From NCBI GenBank assembly GCA_002811675.1, contig PDIM01000057.1, forward strand, positions 1 through 23,448: DNA of 23,448 bases, read 5' to 3'. Made by a program: the position numbers and the translations under genes. A model generated the notes under the pieces. That model was not told where the DNA came from and made no database searches. It was given only the letters and a program-made list of their open reading frames with translations. Of this stretch, positions 1 through 8,603 are shown piece by piece. The stretch is from Ichthyosporea sp. XGB-2017a (Eukaryota > Opisthokonta > Ichthyosporea). Position 1 is the stretch's first letter. Each line of letters begins with the position of its first letter.

Positions 1-303
1 ACAAACAAAATCAACAATACCGAGGTCTGCATCCCCAACCGTCAACCACAAAAAAAGACAAAACAAAAACAAAAAAAAAAGACGACCGCATCAAAACAAA
101 AAAACAGACAAAAAAAAACATCAAGACAAAAAAAAAACATCAAAACAAAAAAACAGAGAAAAAACAAAACAAACAAAAATATGAACTGCTGGTGTGGTGT
201 GTCAGCTGTTGTCAACCCTCTCCCATACAAAGAGCAAAAAAAATGAAATAATAAAATGCTCGGGGCTCGGTGCTCCTCACGCCTCACCCTTGACGTCGTA
301 CGG

Positions 304-369
304 GTGGCTTTGGGCTAAAAGTATCGTAATAGGAGGAGTGGCTTTGGGCTAAAAGTATCGTAATAGGAG
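304..369. repeat. Two-copy tandem repeat, 34-bp period
   Basis: A 32-nt unit that includes GGGCTAAAAGTATCGTAATA occurs at 304-335 and again, base for base, at 338-369, with two bases (GA) between. The identity of the copies suggests a recent slippage duplication. It lies downstream of the minus-strand GT14 gene, beyond its polyadenylation signal. Confidence 0.9.
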
Positions 370-568
370 CTACAGAGTCACTTCCCAAAAAATTAAAAAA
401 GAAATAAAAAACTAAATTTTTTTTTGTACCGGCTTTCTATCGTAAAAAACAGGTGCGGCGCGGGGGCTTCGGGCTTACTGATCAGCTGACTTTCCTATAT
501 TACTATCTACTATTTTTTTTATCGTTATTTTAGCGGAAATCCAATAAAGGTTCGATTTTCTATATAAA

Positions 569-574
569 TTTATT
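569..574 (-). terminator. Polyadenylation signal of the GT14 gene
   Basis: TTTATT on the plus strand reads AATAAA on the coding strand, about 48 nt after the TAA stop of the glycosyltransferase at 622-624. Spacing and orientation fit a poly(A) signal. The call is motif-based only. Confidence 0.55.
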
Positions 575-621
575 TTCTTGCCGGCATCCGGATTTATCTA
601 TGTAACACCTAAATTGGTCTT

Positions 622-2493
622 TTAAAGGACATCGCAAATGTTTGGAGGCTCAAAAAAATTCTGGATGGAAGTATTATTGATATCTATAGAATTTTGTGAT
701 AAACCAGACGCCTGTTCCCAGAAAGGATTTGGGAGAGCCGGATGTTCAGGAAATAGTCCCGATCGACAAATAATTCGCCCTGTTCCATCATGGACAGCAA
801 TTGGCTTCTGTGTTTCTCTCCCCGTTGAGTTATGCAGAAGTCGTGCTACTTGTGGAATGCAATGTGGAGCACAAGCTCTCTTTTGACTGCATCCGGAAGA
901 ACAAAGTTCCCGCTTGCCAAAAACGGGGTCTCCCATTGGATGCTTGATGAATTCTTCACAGGTACCGCATGCTCTTGAGTGCATTTTTTTTTGCATATCT
1001 ACATACTTGTGCTTGAACGAGTCGCTCATGTTATCCAAATGTTGACAGATGGTAGCACACACATTCTTCAAATGGCGTGTGGAACCCTTCTTAATACCAT
1101 TTTCAATTATTTTTCGTGTTTCTCGGCTCTGTGCATTGGATATATCAAATTTGCGGGCCAAGAGGGCTCCGGATGCATACATGCTTGGTAAGTATTTTGG
1201 TATGATTGTGCATGCGTGGGTTCCTGTGGCACATTTCTTTCCATCGAAAGGATCGTTAAATAAATCAAATCTTAAATCATCATTAGCAACTGTCCCCCGC
1301 CATTCGCGACTGCCCATTGCCACGGTCTGGAAATAGAATTCATCGCTGGCAAAAGATCGACTAAGCAAAGCCAGAATATTCATTGGATGGGATGTTTGCG
1401 GTCGGGCAACGTATTCTACAAAATCTCGACACAGAACCATCCACCCTGAACCTTTGTATAAAAATAAATTATTGTCCCCATCCGATATTTCTGGAAGCTG
1501 GATGGCTTTCCTTTCTTTGAGCCCTTCAGTGCCATTAACCTTTTTGTAATATTCCATTTTTCTCTCCGCCAATGCGTATTGTTTTCCTACTAAATCCTCG
1601 TAGGGACCAGACGGTATCCACCCTTTCTCCCCCTTATCAGCTTGGAGCTTCGCCTTTCTAGAAACCTTGCCCCACATACCTTCGTCCACGTGACCATGTT
1701 GGATTCTCCATTCCATAAACCCCCTCTCTGCTAGATGGTTGTCCAAAAAGTTAATGCGAGTAGGAACATTTCCAAAGATATCCATCATGTCCTCAATACT
1801 TAGAAGCCTTTGGTCAGAAGTGCTGATATGCATAAAGAAGTTCCAGAACTTCATTTCCCCCTCCATTCTCAACAACGTGTTCATCGCAGAGAGAACATTA
1901 GTCACCATTGTGATACCGCCATAAGATATTGATGTTGAGTTCATTAGTACTACATTCCCGTTCCGCTGAATTTCTGTGTCTCCTTCCAACGCCGCCCGTA
2001 TACCTTTAATGTCTTCTTTGGGGGTTTTGCTGTCCACATGTATCGCATATGAATTCAGTGGATGATACAGGTCACGCAGTACCCCCATTGTTTTCCCGAC
2101 ATTCCCTGTAGATTGAATCAAAATTCCAAATCGTGCCAAACCCTGTGTGTTAATGTTAATGTTATTATACCGATCTACCAATGTATCAAGACCACCACCA
2201 TAACCTTGATTTCCCTGCGTTTCTTTTACCTCCTCCTTTCCGCTTTCTTCTTCATCCACTCCAGACTGGGACGGCACCGAAGAGGACTTATTTGCCCGAT
2301 TCACATTATCAACCGTAGAAGCAGAAAAGGTGCAGCCAAAAGAACTGAATACACTAGACCCATTGTGGGGTCGTGTTGTGTTGACTGTCAATATTACAAT
2401 CAACACTGTCCATAGGGCTAATGTTGTGGCTAAAAATACAAAGTTGTATGGTAGTCTCTTTTTCGCACATTGGGGATCTGCTATTTTGGACAT
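622..2493 (-). CDS. GT14 family type II membrane glycosyltransferase (core-2/I-branching or xylosyltransferase type)
   Basis: The protein is 623 aa, in one uninterrupted frame ending in TAA. It has a short cytoplasmic N-terminus, one membrane anchor at about residues 18-37 and a low-complexity acidic stem to about 110. The catalytic region at about 120-450 resembles the Branch domain: an IHVDSKT motif (151-157), an aromatic-rich block ending in HISTSDQRLL (222-231), a GSGWMVLCRDFVEYV-like block (348-362) and SDEFYFQT (383-390), the family's Asp-Glu active-site region. Such enzymes act in the Golgi and transfer GlcNAc or xylose from UDP-sugars to glycans or core proteins; which sugar applies here cannot be told. 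Beyond the usual domain is a cysteine-rich tail with pairs C479/C483, C509/C512, C531/C535 and C541/C545. The gene diverges from the GT8 gene at 3491. Family confidence is good; exact activity is unknown. Confidence 0.85.
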   Translation of the reverse strand: MSKIADPQCAKKRLPYNFVFLATTLALWTVLIVILTVNTTRPHNGSSVFSSFGCTFSASTVDNVNRANKSSSVPSQSGVDEEESGKEEVKETQGNQGYGGGLDTLVDRYNNININTQGLARFGILIQSTGNVGKTMGVLRDLYHPLNSYAIHVDSKTPKEDIKGIRAALEGDTEIQRNGNVVLMNSTSISYGGITMVTNVLSAMNTLLRMEGEMKFWNFFMHISTSDQRLLSIEDMMDIFGNVPTRINFLDNHLAERGFMEWRIQHGHVDEGMWGKVSRKAKLQADKGEKGWIPSGPYEDLVGKQYALAERKMEYYKKVNGTEGLKERKAIQLPEISDGDNNLFLYKGSGWMVLCRDFVEYVARPQTSHPMNILALLSRSFASDEFYFQTVAMGSREWRGTVANDDLRFDLFNDPFDGKKCATGTHACTIIPKYLPSMYASGALLARKFDISNAQSRETRKIIENGIKKGSTRHLKNVCATICQHLDNMSDSFKHKYVDMQKKMHSRACGTCEEFIKHPMGDPVFGKRELCSSGCSQKRACAPHCIPQVARLLHNSTGRETQKPIAVHDGTGRIICRSGLFPEHPALPNPFWEQASGLSQNSIDINNTSIQNFFEPPNICDVL

Positions 2494-3490
2494 GCCTCGC
2501 TCAGAGTTACCTTTGATGTCTTAGTTTGCAGTATCCACTCCCCGTGTACTCGTTTGCTTCTGAGCTCTTTGGATTTAAGCTCTTGTTTTTTTTCAATTTA
2601 GATCGTGGAATTAGATTCATGAATATACAGTTTTGTTTGCAAGGCAAGAGACTTGTTTTCCTTGGCTTCCTACCAAATGAAAAGATATAAGTTTCGTTTG
2701 CAGACTTCAAATACCAAATAGCAGCTCATGCCCAGCGTCCGTCTGAATGGATCCTTGCCAATTTTAAAGGGAAACTGGTAGGCTATGTATTGTGCGTCAT
2801 TCCTCAAACAACTCTATTTTCGAATATGCAGTACAATTGTCATTATTGGGCCGCCTCGTTACATAGTCGTTACAAGTTACAACAGTGAAATTGGCAGTGA
2901 AGGTGGACAGCTTAAAAATCTGCATAGCAAAGCTAAGGGACTCAGTTCTGAGAAGCATATATTATAATTTTTGGAGGATATTAAAATTTGGAGTTAGAAG
3001 ATGAAGGTTTTATCCAATCAGAAGGCTGCATTTTCCATATATTTTCAAAAAAAAAAATTGACCGTTGATTGTCGCAGTTCGCTCGATAAAAATTGCAATG
3101 ACCTAAAGGTCGGCTCGCTCGCCATTTTCTTCTTTAGGGTTATAGATAGTAGCACAAATTCCAGGAGCCAATCAGAGGACGCCCTAAAGGTGTATTTAAA
3201 TTGTCGATCAGTAAGGAGGAATCGCTCGCAAGCTCGCTCGAATAGCAGCCTGGCCCATAAACTAGGCTGATCACATGTCACCAAGAGGCCTTAATTGGCA
3301 TGACCCACCTACAAGATGACAGGCCGCAGGGAGTCCTTTTGTTACTTCTTCACGACTCTTGCACCATATCAGAAATGGTGGTTCAAAATCTCATTTGGTT
3401 TGCAGAGGTTTTGATTCTTTAGTTTATTTTCAAGATTTGGCATAGAATTGTGTTTTGTCTGAGGGGGAGTAATTATAAATAGGGAGGACT
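2494..3490. promoter_or_regulatory. Divergent intergenic region between the GT14 and GT8 genes
   Basis: This 1-kb stretch separates two head-to-head glycosyltransferase genes and must hold both promoters. Several open frames of 60-90 codons occur on both strands, but none resembles a known protein or has supporting signals. The 8-mer GCTCGCTC occurs at 3113-3120 and 3232-3239, and CCTAAAGG-type elements occur near 3101 and 3183. TATAAATA at 3474-3481 lies only 9 nt before the GT8 start codon, too close for a normal TATA box. A 40-codon upstream ORF begins at 3300. No promoter element can be assigned firmly. Confidence 0.4.
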
Positions 3491-4921
3491 ATGAAATACA
3501 CTACTTTCAAGTTAATTAGCTCACATCAGCTATTTATTTTTGGTAGCATTTCTGTCATTCTATTTGTGCTCTGTTGCTTCTTTCTCAACACGGACATTGC
3601 AGGTAGTGATAATGCTAGTGGGTACTTGTATAGGTTTGGGCAGCAAAAAGCGAATGAATACGGCTTTGAAAAGTGCGAATCTTCTGATGTTATGAAAGAT
3701 AAATCATTGGAAAGTCGTGGAAAGGCTGAAGAGGCGTATGCTTTTTTAGTCACACGGGAAAGCAATATGCATTACATGTTTCAGGGTGCTATCTTCCTCA
3801 AGCAGCTGAACAGAATAGACCCCAATAGAGATATTGTGATAATGTACATTGACGCCGTAAATGAGATTCATATGCACCTCATGTTCTCATTTTTAGGAAT
3901 CCCGAATGTTTATTTCCAGAGGGTCCATGACCTTAAGTTGGATCCCAAGAAGACCACCAAGAAGAAAATGCAGGCGCAGTATGCAGGCATATTCTCAAAA
4001 TTATCGGTGTGGTCTCTCACCGCATATAAACGAGTAATGTACGTGGATATGGATGTGGTGCTTGTTTCGGACAATCTTCTCAGTGTTTGGGATAAGGAAT
4101 GCGATGATTTGCAAGCTCACATTTGCTTAACCTATGACATGTGGGCTGGTAAATACCATAAGGGAACTAATGTCATTGCTCATGGATCAGGAATCATGGT
4201 AGTTAGACCGAATAACGATCTACTCTCAGTGATGAAGGATAAAGTGTGGAATGGGTGGCATGTTGGACATCAACTTCCTGAACAAATTTTTATGGATTTT
4301 TTCTTTCATAACGCCTCATTTGGGGGGAAAATGCAGACTTTTACAAATAAGTCATTTAGCTATTTGCCAGCCGATCAGTTTTGGGTTCCTCTCGAAGAGG
4401 TAGTTTTGTCTCAGATTCATTTGGATTACTTCTACTCAAAGTCATACACACGCTCACACAATGTATTTGAGGAAGACAACGTAATCAAGCAAACAGCTGG
4501 GTCGGTCAAGAACGCTAAAGATAGGGCTGCTCAGGCAATGAATGTTTTTCGTAGTCAATTTATTGATGTCTTCCTTGAACTTAAGGCCCAATATGAAAGA
4601 CTTGCTTGTACACTGGATAAGGCCTCTGTGCCTGAATCAAATGTTTTGGTTAATTTTCTCTCCAATCGAGCAGGCGTGTGTGTGCAACAACAGAGCAACT
4701 CTCCCGATTCTTCCACTGACCGTGTTCTTGGAGAAATACGACAGTCATATGTAAAACACTCAATGAATAAGTTTTACTCGCTTCTCGTGCAGTTTGCAAA
4801 TGACATGCCCATTTTTGAACATACTTTATCTGAAGACGTGTTTCAGAACTTCACCAAAACATTAGCGAAAAGTCCAGAAATATGCATGAACGTTTTGCAC
4901 GGGGCTTCACTAAAAGCTTAA
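3491..4921 (+). CDS. GT8 family type II membrane glycosyltransferase (glycogenin-like fold)
   Basis: The protein is 476 aa with no intron. A short N-terminus precedes one hydrophobic anchor at about residues 13-33, so it is a predicted type II secretory-pathway protein. The catalytic region (about 80-310) has GT8 features: an initial AYAFLVT strand, the metal-binding DXD motif as YVDMDVV (DMD at 186-188), a GSGIMVVRPN block (232-241) in place of glycogenin's FNAGV-type segment, and PEQIFMDFFF (263-272). GT8 enzymes use UDP-sugars with Mn2+ and retain the anomeric configuration. The membrane anchor argues against cytosolic glycogenin and for a Golgi enzyme acting on secreted glycans. The last 150 residues have no recognisable domain. 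The divergent GT14 neighbour may share its promoter. Donor sugar and acceptor are unknown. Confidence 0.85.
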   Translation: MKYTTFKLISSHQLFIFGSISVILFVLCCFFLNTDIAGSDNASGYLYRFGQQKANEYGFEKCESSDVMKDKSLESRGKAEEAYAFLVTRESNMHYMFQGAIFLKQLNRIDPNRDIVIMYIDAVNEIHMHLMFSFLGIPNVYFQRVHDLKLDPKKTTKKKMQAQYAGIFSKLSVWSLTAYKRVMYVDMDVVLVSDNLLSVWDKECDDLQAHICLTYDMWAGKYHKGTNVIAHGSGIMVVRPNNDLLSVMKDKVWNGWHVGHQLPEQIFMDFFFHNASFGGKMQTFTNKSFSYLPADQFWVPLEEVVLSQIHLDYFYSKSYTRSHNVFEEDNVIKQTAGSVKNAKDRAAQAMNVFRSQFIDVFLELKAQYERLACTLDKASVPESNVLVNFLSNRAGVCVQQQSNSPDSSTDRVLGEIRQSYVKHSMNKFYSLLVQFANDMPIFEHTLSEDVFQNFTKTLAKSPEICMNVLHGASLKA

Positions 4922-4982
4922 CTATACATTGGCCTATTGATTCTACTGACCAATCGGCAGCGGAAAATGCCAAAGCAGCAAC

Positions 4983-5213
4983 ATGCTCTCGAAGTATGTT
5001 CTGCATTTCGTGCTTCCTCAGCTTAAGTTTAATTCAAAAAAAAAAGCGTGCGTGAAAATGCAATACCAGTAATCAAAAGACACCAAGTCGGATACTTCGT
5101 TTACTCTGTGTTTCGTAAGGTTTTGATTGCCAATCGAGGGGAGATTGCTGTGCGTGTGCAGTACTAAAAAATTAGAACGATGCAACCTATAAGAAGTATT
5201 TATTGGCTTCTAA
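4983..5213 (+). pseudogene. Relic of the 5' end of a biotin carboxylase gene
   Basis: Codons 5112-5159 read FRKVLIANRGEIAVRV, the strictly conserved N-terminus of the biotin carboxylase domain found in propionyl-CoA, methylcrotonyl-CoA, pyruvate and acetyl-CoA carboxylases. In the same frame an ATG lies upstream at 4983 and begins MLSKYVLHFVLPQ, a plausible start of a mitochondrial presequence. The frame is broken by TAA at 5070-5072 and again at 5166-5168, just after the conserved block. Past the second stop, in the same frame, 5172-5210 reads IRTMQPIRSIYW, faintly like the next conserved segment of the domain. None of the rest of the roughly 450-aa domain follows; the opposite-strand LRR gene begins its 3' end here. 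I therefore call it a decayed fragment, not an exon. The core match is strong; the flanking extension is tentative. Confidence 0.65.
5200..5205 (-). terminator. Polyadenylation signal of the LRR receptor gene
   Basis: AATAAA on the minus strand, about 28 nt beyond the TAA stop at 5233-5235. It lies inside the biotin carboxylase relic, so the relic would be transcribed antisense as 3' UTR. Confidence 0.55.
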
Positions 5214-5232
5214 AGGGAATGAACTTTTTTTT

Positions 5233-8136
5233 TTACAAAACCCCCCTTGTTAACACGATGGGATCGTCATACACCTCATCTTGCGAAGTAGCGCGTTCCA
5301 AGTTAGGGGTTTGTCTGGTTGAGCTGCACTCTTGGCTGTTGTCACAAGAATCTTGGAGTAGTGGCCTCTTGCCATTATCATCCTGTGGCATCTGTTTAGA
5401 ATTTTCGACTTTTTTAGTCTGTGCCAAAGAAGCATCTTCCTTTCTGGTGGTGGAAGTATCCCCGGAAAGCCCTTTCAGCGCCCCCCCTTGTTCCATATCA
5501 ACATACCCATTGTTGGAAACTTTTGGAATGCTGGATCGGGGTGAATTTTCATAATCACAAAGACAGTCGCCGCTCGAATAATCGGCCGGTGTTGTGTTTT
5601 CTGTTCCCAAATAATTGGAATCTAGAGCTTGTAATGCACGTGAAATTGTTTGCAACTTCACCGAGTCCTTTCCTTCTTCCTTTGCCGAGGATGGATCGAA
5701 ATTTTGGTTTGTATCTGATGCACCGTTTCGCACGTGCTGAGGGGAGTTGCAATTTTCATAGATTCTTGGCAAAAAGTAAGGTGTCATGTAACCTTGTGAC
5801 GGTGTTTCTGCATACTGCCCTCCACTATCTGTGCAGTCAGGGTGATAATTTGACGGTTTGGGCAAATAATAACACGAACTTACTGTCGTTCCCGAAGTGT
5901 TGGTACGCGCAGCAACCCTGGACTGCTCCATTTGTTCGTGACCCTGCCCCCCCCTGCTAGTGGTGCTAAAGTCTGCATACCCAGATAGCACACTGGCTGT
6001 CTCTGGATCCGAAGACTGCGAGTGATGCTTCAATGACCCTTTTCTTGCAAAGAATTCATCTACATCCTGTCCGATAGAAGACTTTTCTTTGCGCTTTCTG
6101 CGACGTCTTAAGACCATAGCCACTCCACAGGATACAAGAACTACTGTAATGCCTATTGCTACACCCACAGCCATGATTAGCATAATATTATCACTGTCTC
6201 CTCCATCGTCACTTTTAGTAGTCGTTTCGTCGTTGCAAGAAACTGTGCATTTTTGCTCTTCTCTTAATTTTGGGCATGTTGTGCCTCCGTTTTGTGGATA
6301 CACTAACACTACTCGAAAACGCTCACTAGTTCCATCTCCGCATTTACTCGTAATATTTGAAGCCGTACATAACCCCCAATTGCTCCATTCGCTCACAAGG
6401 CAGTCAACATTGCTGGACACAGAGGAGCACAATGAGTCATAGTCACTGGCGAGTGATCCTAAATCGGCATAGGAAACTGTGGACCCGTTTGAAGTTGTTG
6501 AGCATTGGAACGCGGTGGTGACTTGCCCTTGAGCGTCTTGTAGATAGTTTTTCATACTAAAATGTAGAATGTTACTTTTCCCAACCAAACAACAATCAAA
6601 TGGATTTCCATAGAGCTTGAGGGTGGTCAATTGGGAAAGTTTTGAAAAGTCAACTTCCAAAAGCGACGTTAACTTATTGTTACTAATGTCGAGATACTTG
6701 AGGTGAGCCCAGGAATCTAAAGTGTTATTGCCAAAATAAACGATTCCGTTGTTTGATAAATCTAAGTCTTCAATAAGAACGTTCGCAGTAGCTCTCCTTC
6801 TCCTACTCGCTGAAAGAGCGCTGTTAAACACCTGTATATTATTGTATGCCAATTTAAGAGTCACCAAAGATGGTACATCCGGAAAGACCACATTGCTTCC
6901 GATCTGGTTATGGGAAAAATCAACTGTTTTCAATAACGGCAGACCAGAAAAGGTGCTTGTTGAAATGGACGTCAGTGAATTATTTTTCATTGAAATACTC
7001 TCCAACTTGGGGAGATTGGACAGCTCAATGCTTACTATTTGATTGTAATTTAAAGTCAACGTTTTCAATTCATTGAGTCCAGAAAAGCTTCCCGAAGTTA
7101 TTTGCTTTAGCAGCCCATTACTTAAATCGACATTAACCGATGTCGATGGGAACGAAGGTGGCTCCGTAAATGGCTTTCCAGCGCATTGAACAGTCTGCCC
7201 ACCAGTGTCACATGAGCACTGGGTGCACGCTGCTTCCTGGGTTTCACCACATAGCGTACTATGGCCCTGTAGTAAAGAAATCACTGACCTATCTACCCCT
7301 GTGGTTTCAGCTGCATACGCGCACTTAATGAGTTGCTGCGTAGACGCGGGAGTTGTACCTCCAATTGACTGTAAAATGTCTGTGTGCTGGGCTAGAAATT
7401 GTAAATTCTGGTAGCCAAGATCACAACATAGGAAGTTGTTTCCATACAATTTAAGTTTCTTCAAGGACTTTGTATTGGCAAAAAGTCCATCTGGTAAACC
7501 CGTTAACTTATTATTGTGAATATAGAGAACCTCTAAGTCGCGTGCCGAAGCAAGAAGATTCTCTGGGAGTACAACCAAAGTGTTATCATTCAAATACAGA
7601 GTGTTAAGACTTGTGGAATCTGAAAGAAGATCACTGGGAATGGCATTTATAGAATTCCCGTGCAAATATAAATACTTGAGGGACGATGTGTCTGCCAGTA
7701 GTCCTTGGGGAAGGGAGGTTAATCTATTGGCATATAAATCCAAATCATAAAGCACAGGACGCTGTTTGGCGAAGGCATCTGCATCTAAGGACTTTATGCG
7801 ATTGTTGGCTAAGGAAATTTTTCGTACGTTATATAACCCATAAAAGGAGTTAGAAGTTACGTAGGTAAATAGGTTATTTTGATAGAAGAGCTCTTCTGCA
7901 TCACCAGGATAGGTTGAAACTGCTGGAAACACATCCAGCGCCTTATTATTACAATCAATCTTTGACTTTCCACTCGCCGTTGTGGCACAGAAGCAAGTAC
8001 TACATATGTTAAAAGTATCTGTATGCTCAGCTGAGACAAACAGTATAGTAGCAAAAAAGAACACAAAAACAAGAGATTGGTAAATTTGCATTGCACTGAC
8101 CAACATTTCTTTTTCTTTCCTTTTTCTTCCAGTCAT
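5233..8136 (-). CDS. LRR-TSP1 single-pass receptor-like protein with tyrosine-rich cytoplasmic tail
   Basis: The protein is 967 aa from the first Met, with no intron. The signal peptide fits better from Met16 (codon 8089-8091), followed by a strong hydrophobic core to about residue 36. The ectodomain has two full LRR modules, each with a cysteine N-cap (CSTCFC at 45-50; CTQCSC at 304-309), about five or six repeats of the LxxLxLxxN type, and a C-cap beginning FLCCDL (235) or FDCCLV (513). A thrombospondin type 1 repeat follows at about 583-634 (WSNW, CGDGTSERF, final CTVSC). The transmembrane helix is at 651-676 and ends in RRRRKRK. The roughly 290-aa tail carries Y783MTP, Y793EN, Y862EN, Y878VDM and Y956DDP, which match CRK-, GRB2- and p85-type SH2 motifs. 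A tetrabasic RRRR (445-448) interrupts the second LRR array. Ligand is unknown; a surface receptor or adhesion role is inferred. Confidence 0.85.
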   Translation of the reverse strand: MTGRKRKEKEMLVSAMQIYQSLVFVFFFATILFVSAEHTDTFNICSTCFCATTASGKSKIDCNNKALDVFPAVSTYPGDAEELFYQNNLFTYVTSNSFYGLYNVRKISLANNRIKSLDADAFAKQRPVLYDLDLYANRLTSLPQGLLADTSSLKYLYLHGNSINAIPSDLLSDSTSLNTLYLNDNTLVVLPENLLASARDLEVLYIHNNKLTGLPDGLFANTKSLKKLKLYGNNFLCCDLGYQNLQFLAQHTDILQSIGGTTPASTQQLIKCAYAAETTGVDRSVISLLQGHSTLCGETQEAACTQCSCDTGGQTVQCAGKPFTEPPSFPSTSVNVDLSNGLLKQITSGSFSGLNELKTLTLNYNQIVSIELSNLPKLESISMKNNSLTSISTSTFSGLPLLKTVDFSHNQIGSNVVFPDVPSLVTLKLAYNNIQVFNSALSASRRRRATANVLIEDLDLSNNGIVYFGNNTLDSWAHLKYLDISNNKLTSLLEVDFSKLSQLTTLKLYGNPFDCCLVGKSNILHFSMKNYLQDAQGQVTTAFQCSTTSNGSTVSYADLGSLASDYDSLCSSVSSNVDCLVSEWSNWGLCTASNITSKCGDGTSERFRVVLVYPQNGGTTCPKLREEQKCTVSCNDETTTKSDDGGDSDNIMLIMAVGVAIGITVVLVSCGVAMVLRRRRKRKEKSSIGQDVDEFFARKGSLKHHSQSSDPETASVLSGYADFSTTSRGGQGHEQMEQSRVAARTNTSGTTVSSCYYLPKPSNYHPDCTDSGGQYAETPSQGYMTPYFLPRIYENCNSPQHVRNGASDTNQNFDPSSAKEEGKDSVKLQTISRALQALDSNYLGTENTTPADYSSGDCLCDYENSPRSSIPKVSNNGYVDMEQGGALKGLSGDTSTTRKEDASLAQTKKVENSKQMPQDDNGKRPLLQDSCDNSQECSSTRQTPNLERATSQDEVYDDPIVLTRGVL

Positions 8137-8575
8137 ATTGTGCTAATTTGCTCGCTCCTTTAAAAAGCAATAAGAATACATTATATTATGTCCCTTTTCC
8201 CGCCAAGTGTACGGCGTTGATCAAGCAGACTACAGCGTTAGTGTCCGCAAAGAGAACAAGACTTCTGACAATAATCTGCAATGATCTTCTAGCAAAACAC
8301 TAGCGCATAACTATCTCCCTAAGCAAGTAACATGGTCCAAATGGATATTATAATACAGGAAAAACTAGACTTATAAAACTTGACATATTATATATAATTT
8401 CAGGGACACTCCCCAGGAATTTCTGGCACAACCCTTCTCTTTTAGGTAATCGAGAATAAATATGCATATATATAGGCACATTGGTCCATACCTGAATTCG
8501 AAAGAATCCTGTTCTATAAATTGCAATTATGTATTCGAAATTTCATCATCAAATATAATTACATGCATATTTATA

Positions 8576-8603
8576 ATACACGTACCCTGGCATGTACGTG
8601 TAT
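8576..8603. repeat. Perfect 10-bp inverted repeat (hairpin)
   Basis: ATACACGTAC at 8576-8585 and GTACGTGTAT at 8594-8603 are exact reverse complements around an 8-nt spacer, CCTGGCAT. The TACCCTG heptamer of the left arm/spacer recurs just after the hairpin (8602-8608). It could be a cruciform, a protein-binding palindrome or part of a small mobile-element relic. No function can be assigned. Confidence 0.75.

Larger units (their letters stand above)
1..621. other. A-rich intergenic stretch, 3' flank of the GT14 gene
   Basis: I see no convincing gene here. Positions 40-180 are an A-rich, C-interrupted tract. It contains a 20-nt segment present identically at 89-108 and 138-157. The only long open frame across it, on the minus strand, translates to low-complexity Phe/Cys/Leu and is a product of base composition. 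Positions 304-369 hold a two-copy tandem repeat (separate entry). The last 50 bases carry the polyadenylation signal of the minus-strand glycosyltransferase. Confidence 0.7.
4922..5232. other. Convergent intergenic region (GT8 and LRR genes)
   Basis: This 311-bp gap between two converging genes contains the biotin carboxylase relic and the LRR gene's poly(A) signal. An A10 run lies near 5036-5046. No AATAAA for the plus-strand GT8 gene is visible. Confidence 0.6.

Noticed and set aside
42-287. 81-codon minus-strand ORF rich in Phe, Cys and Leu
   Set aside because: It is the reverse of an A-rich tract; the composition alone explains it and there is no start context or homology.
3113-3239. GCTCGCTC 8-mer at 3113, 3232 and again at 8150 as a shared regulatory site of the GT and LRR genes
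   Set aside because: Eight bases is too short: about one copy is expected by chance on two strands of this window, and the positions relative to the start codons differ widely.
3045-3284. Overlapping 79- and 89-codon ORFs on opposite strands
   Set aside because: Neither has recognisable sequence, both overlap in antisense, and they lie in the presumed divergent promoter.
3474-3481. TATAAATA before the GT8 gene as a TATA box
   Set aside because: It lies 9 nt before the start codon, so a normal start site about 30 bp downstream would fall inside the coding region and remove the membrane anchor.
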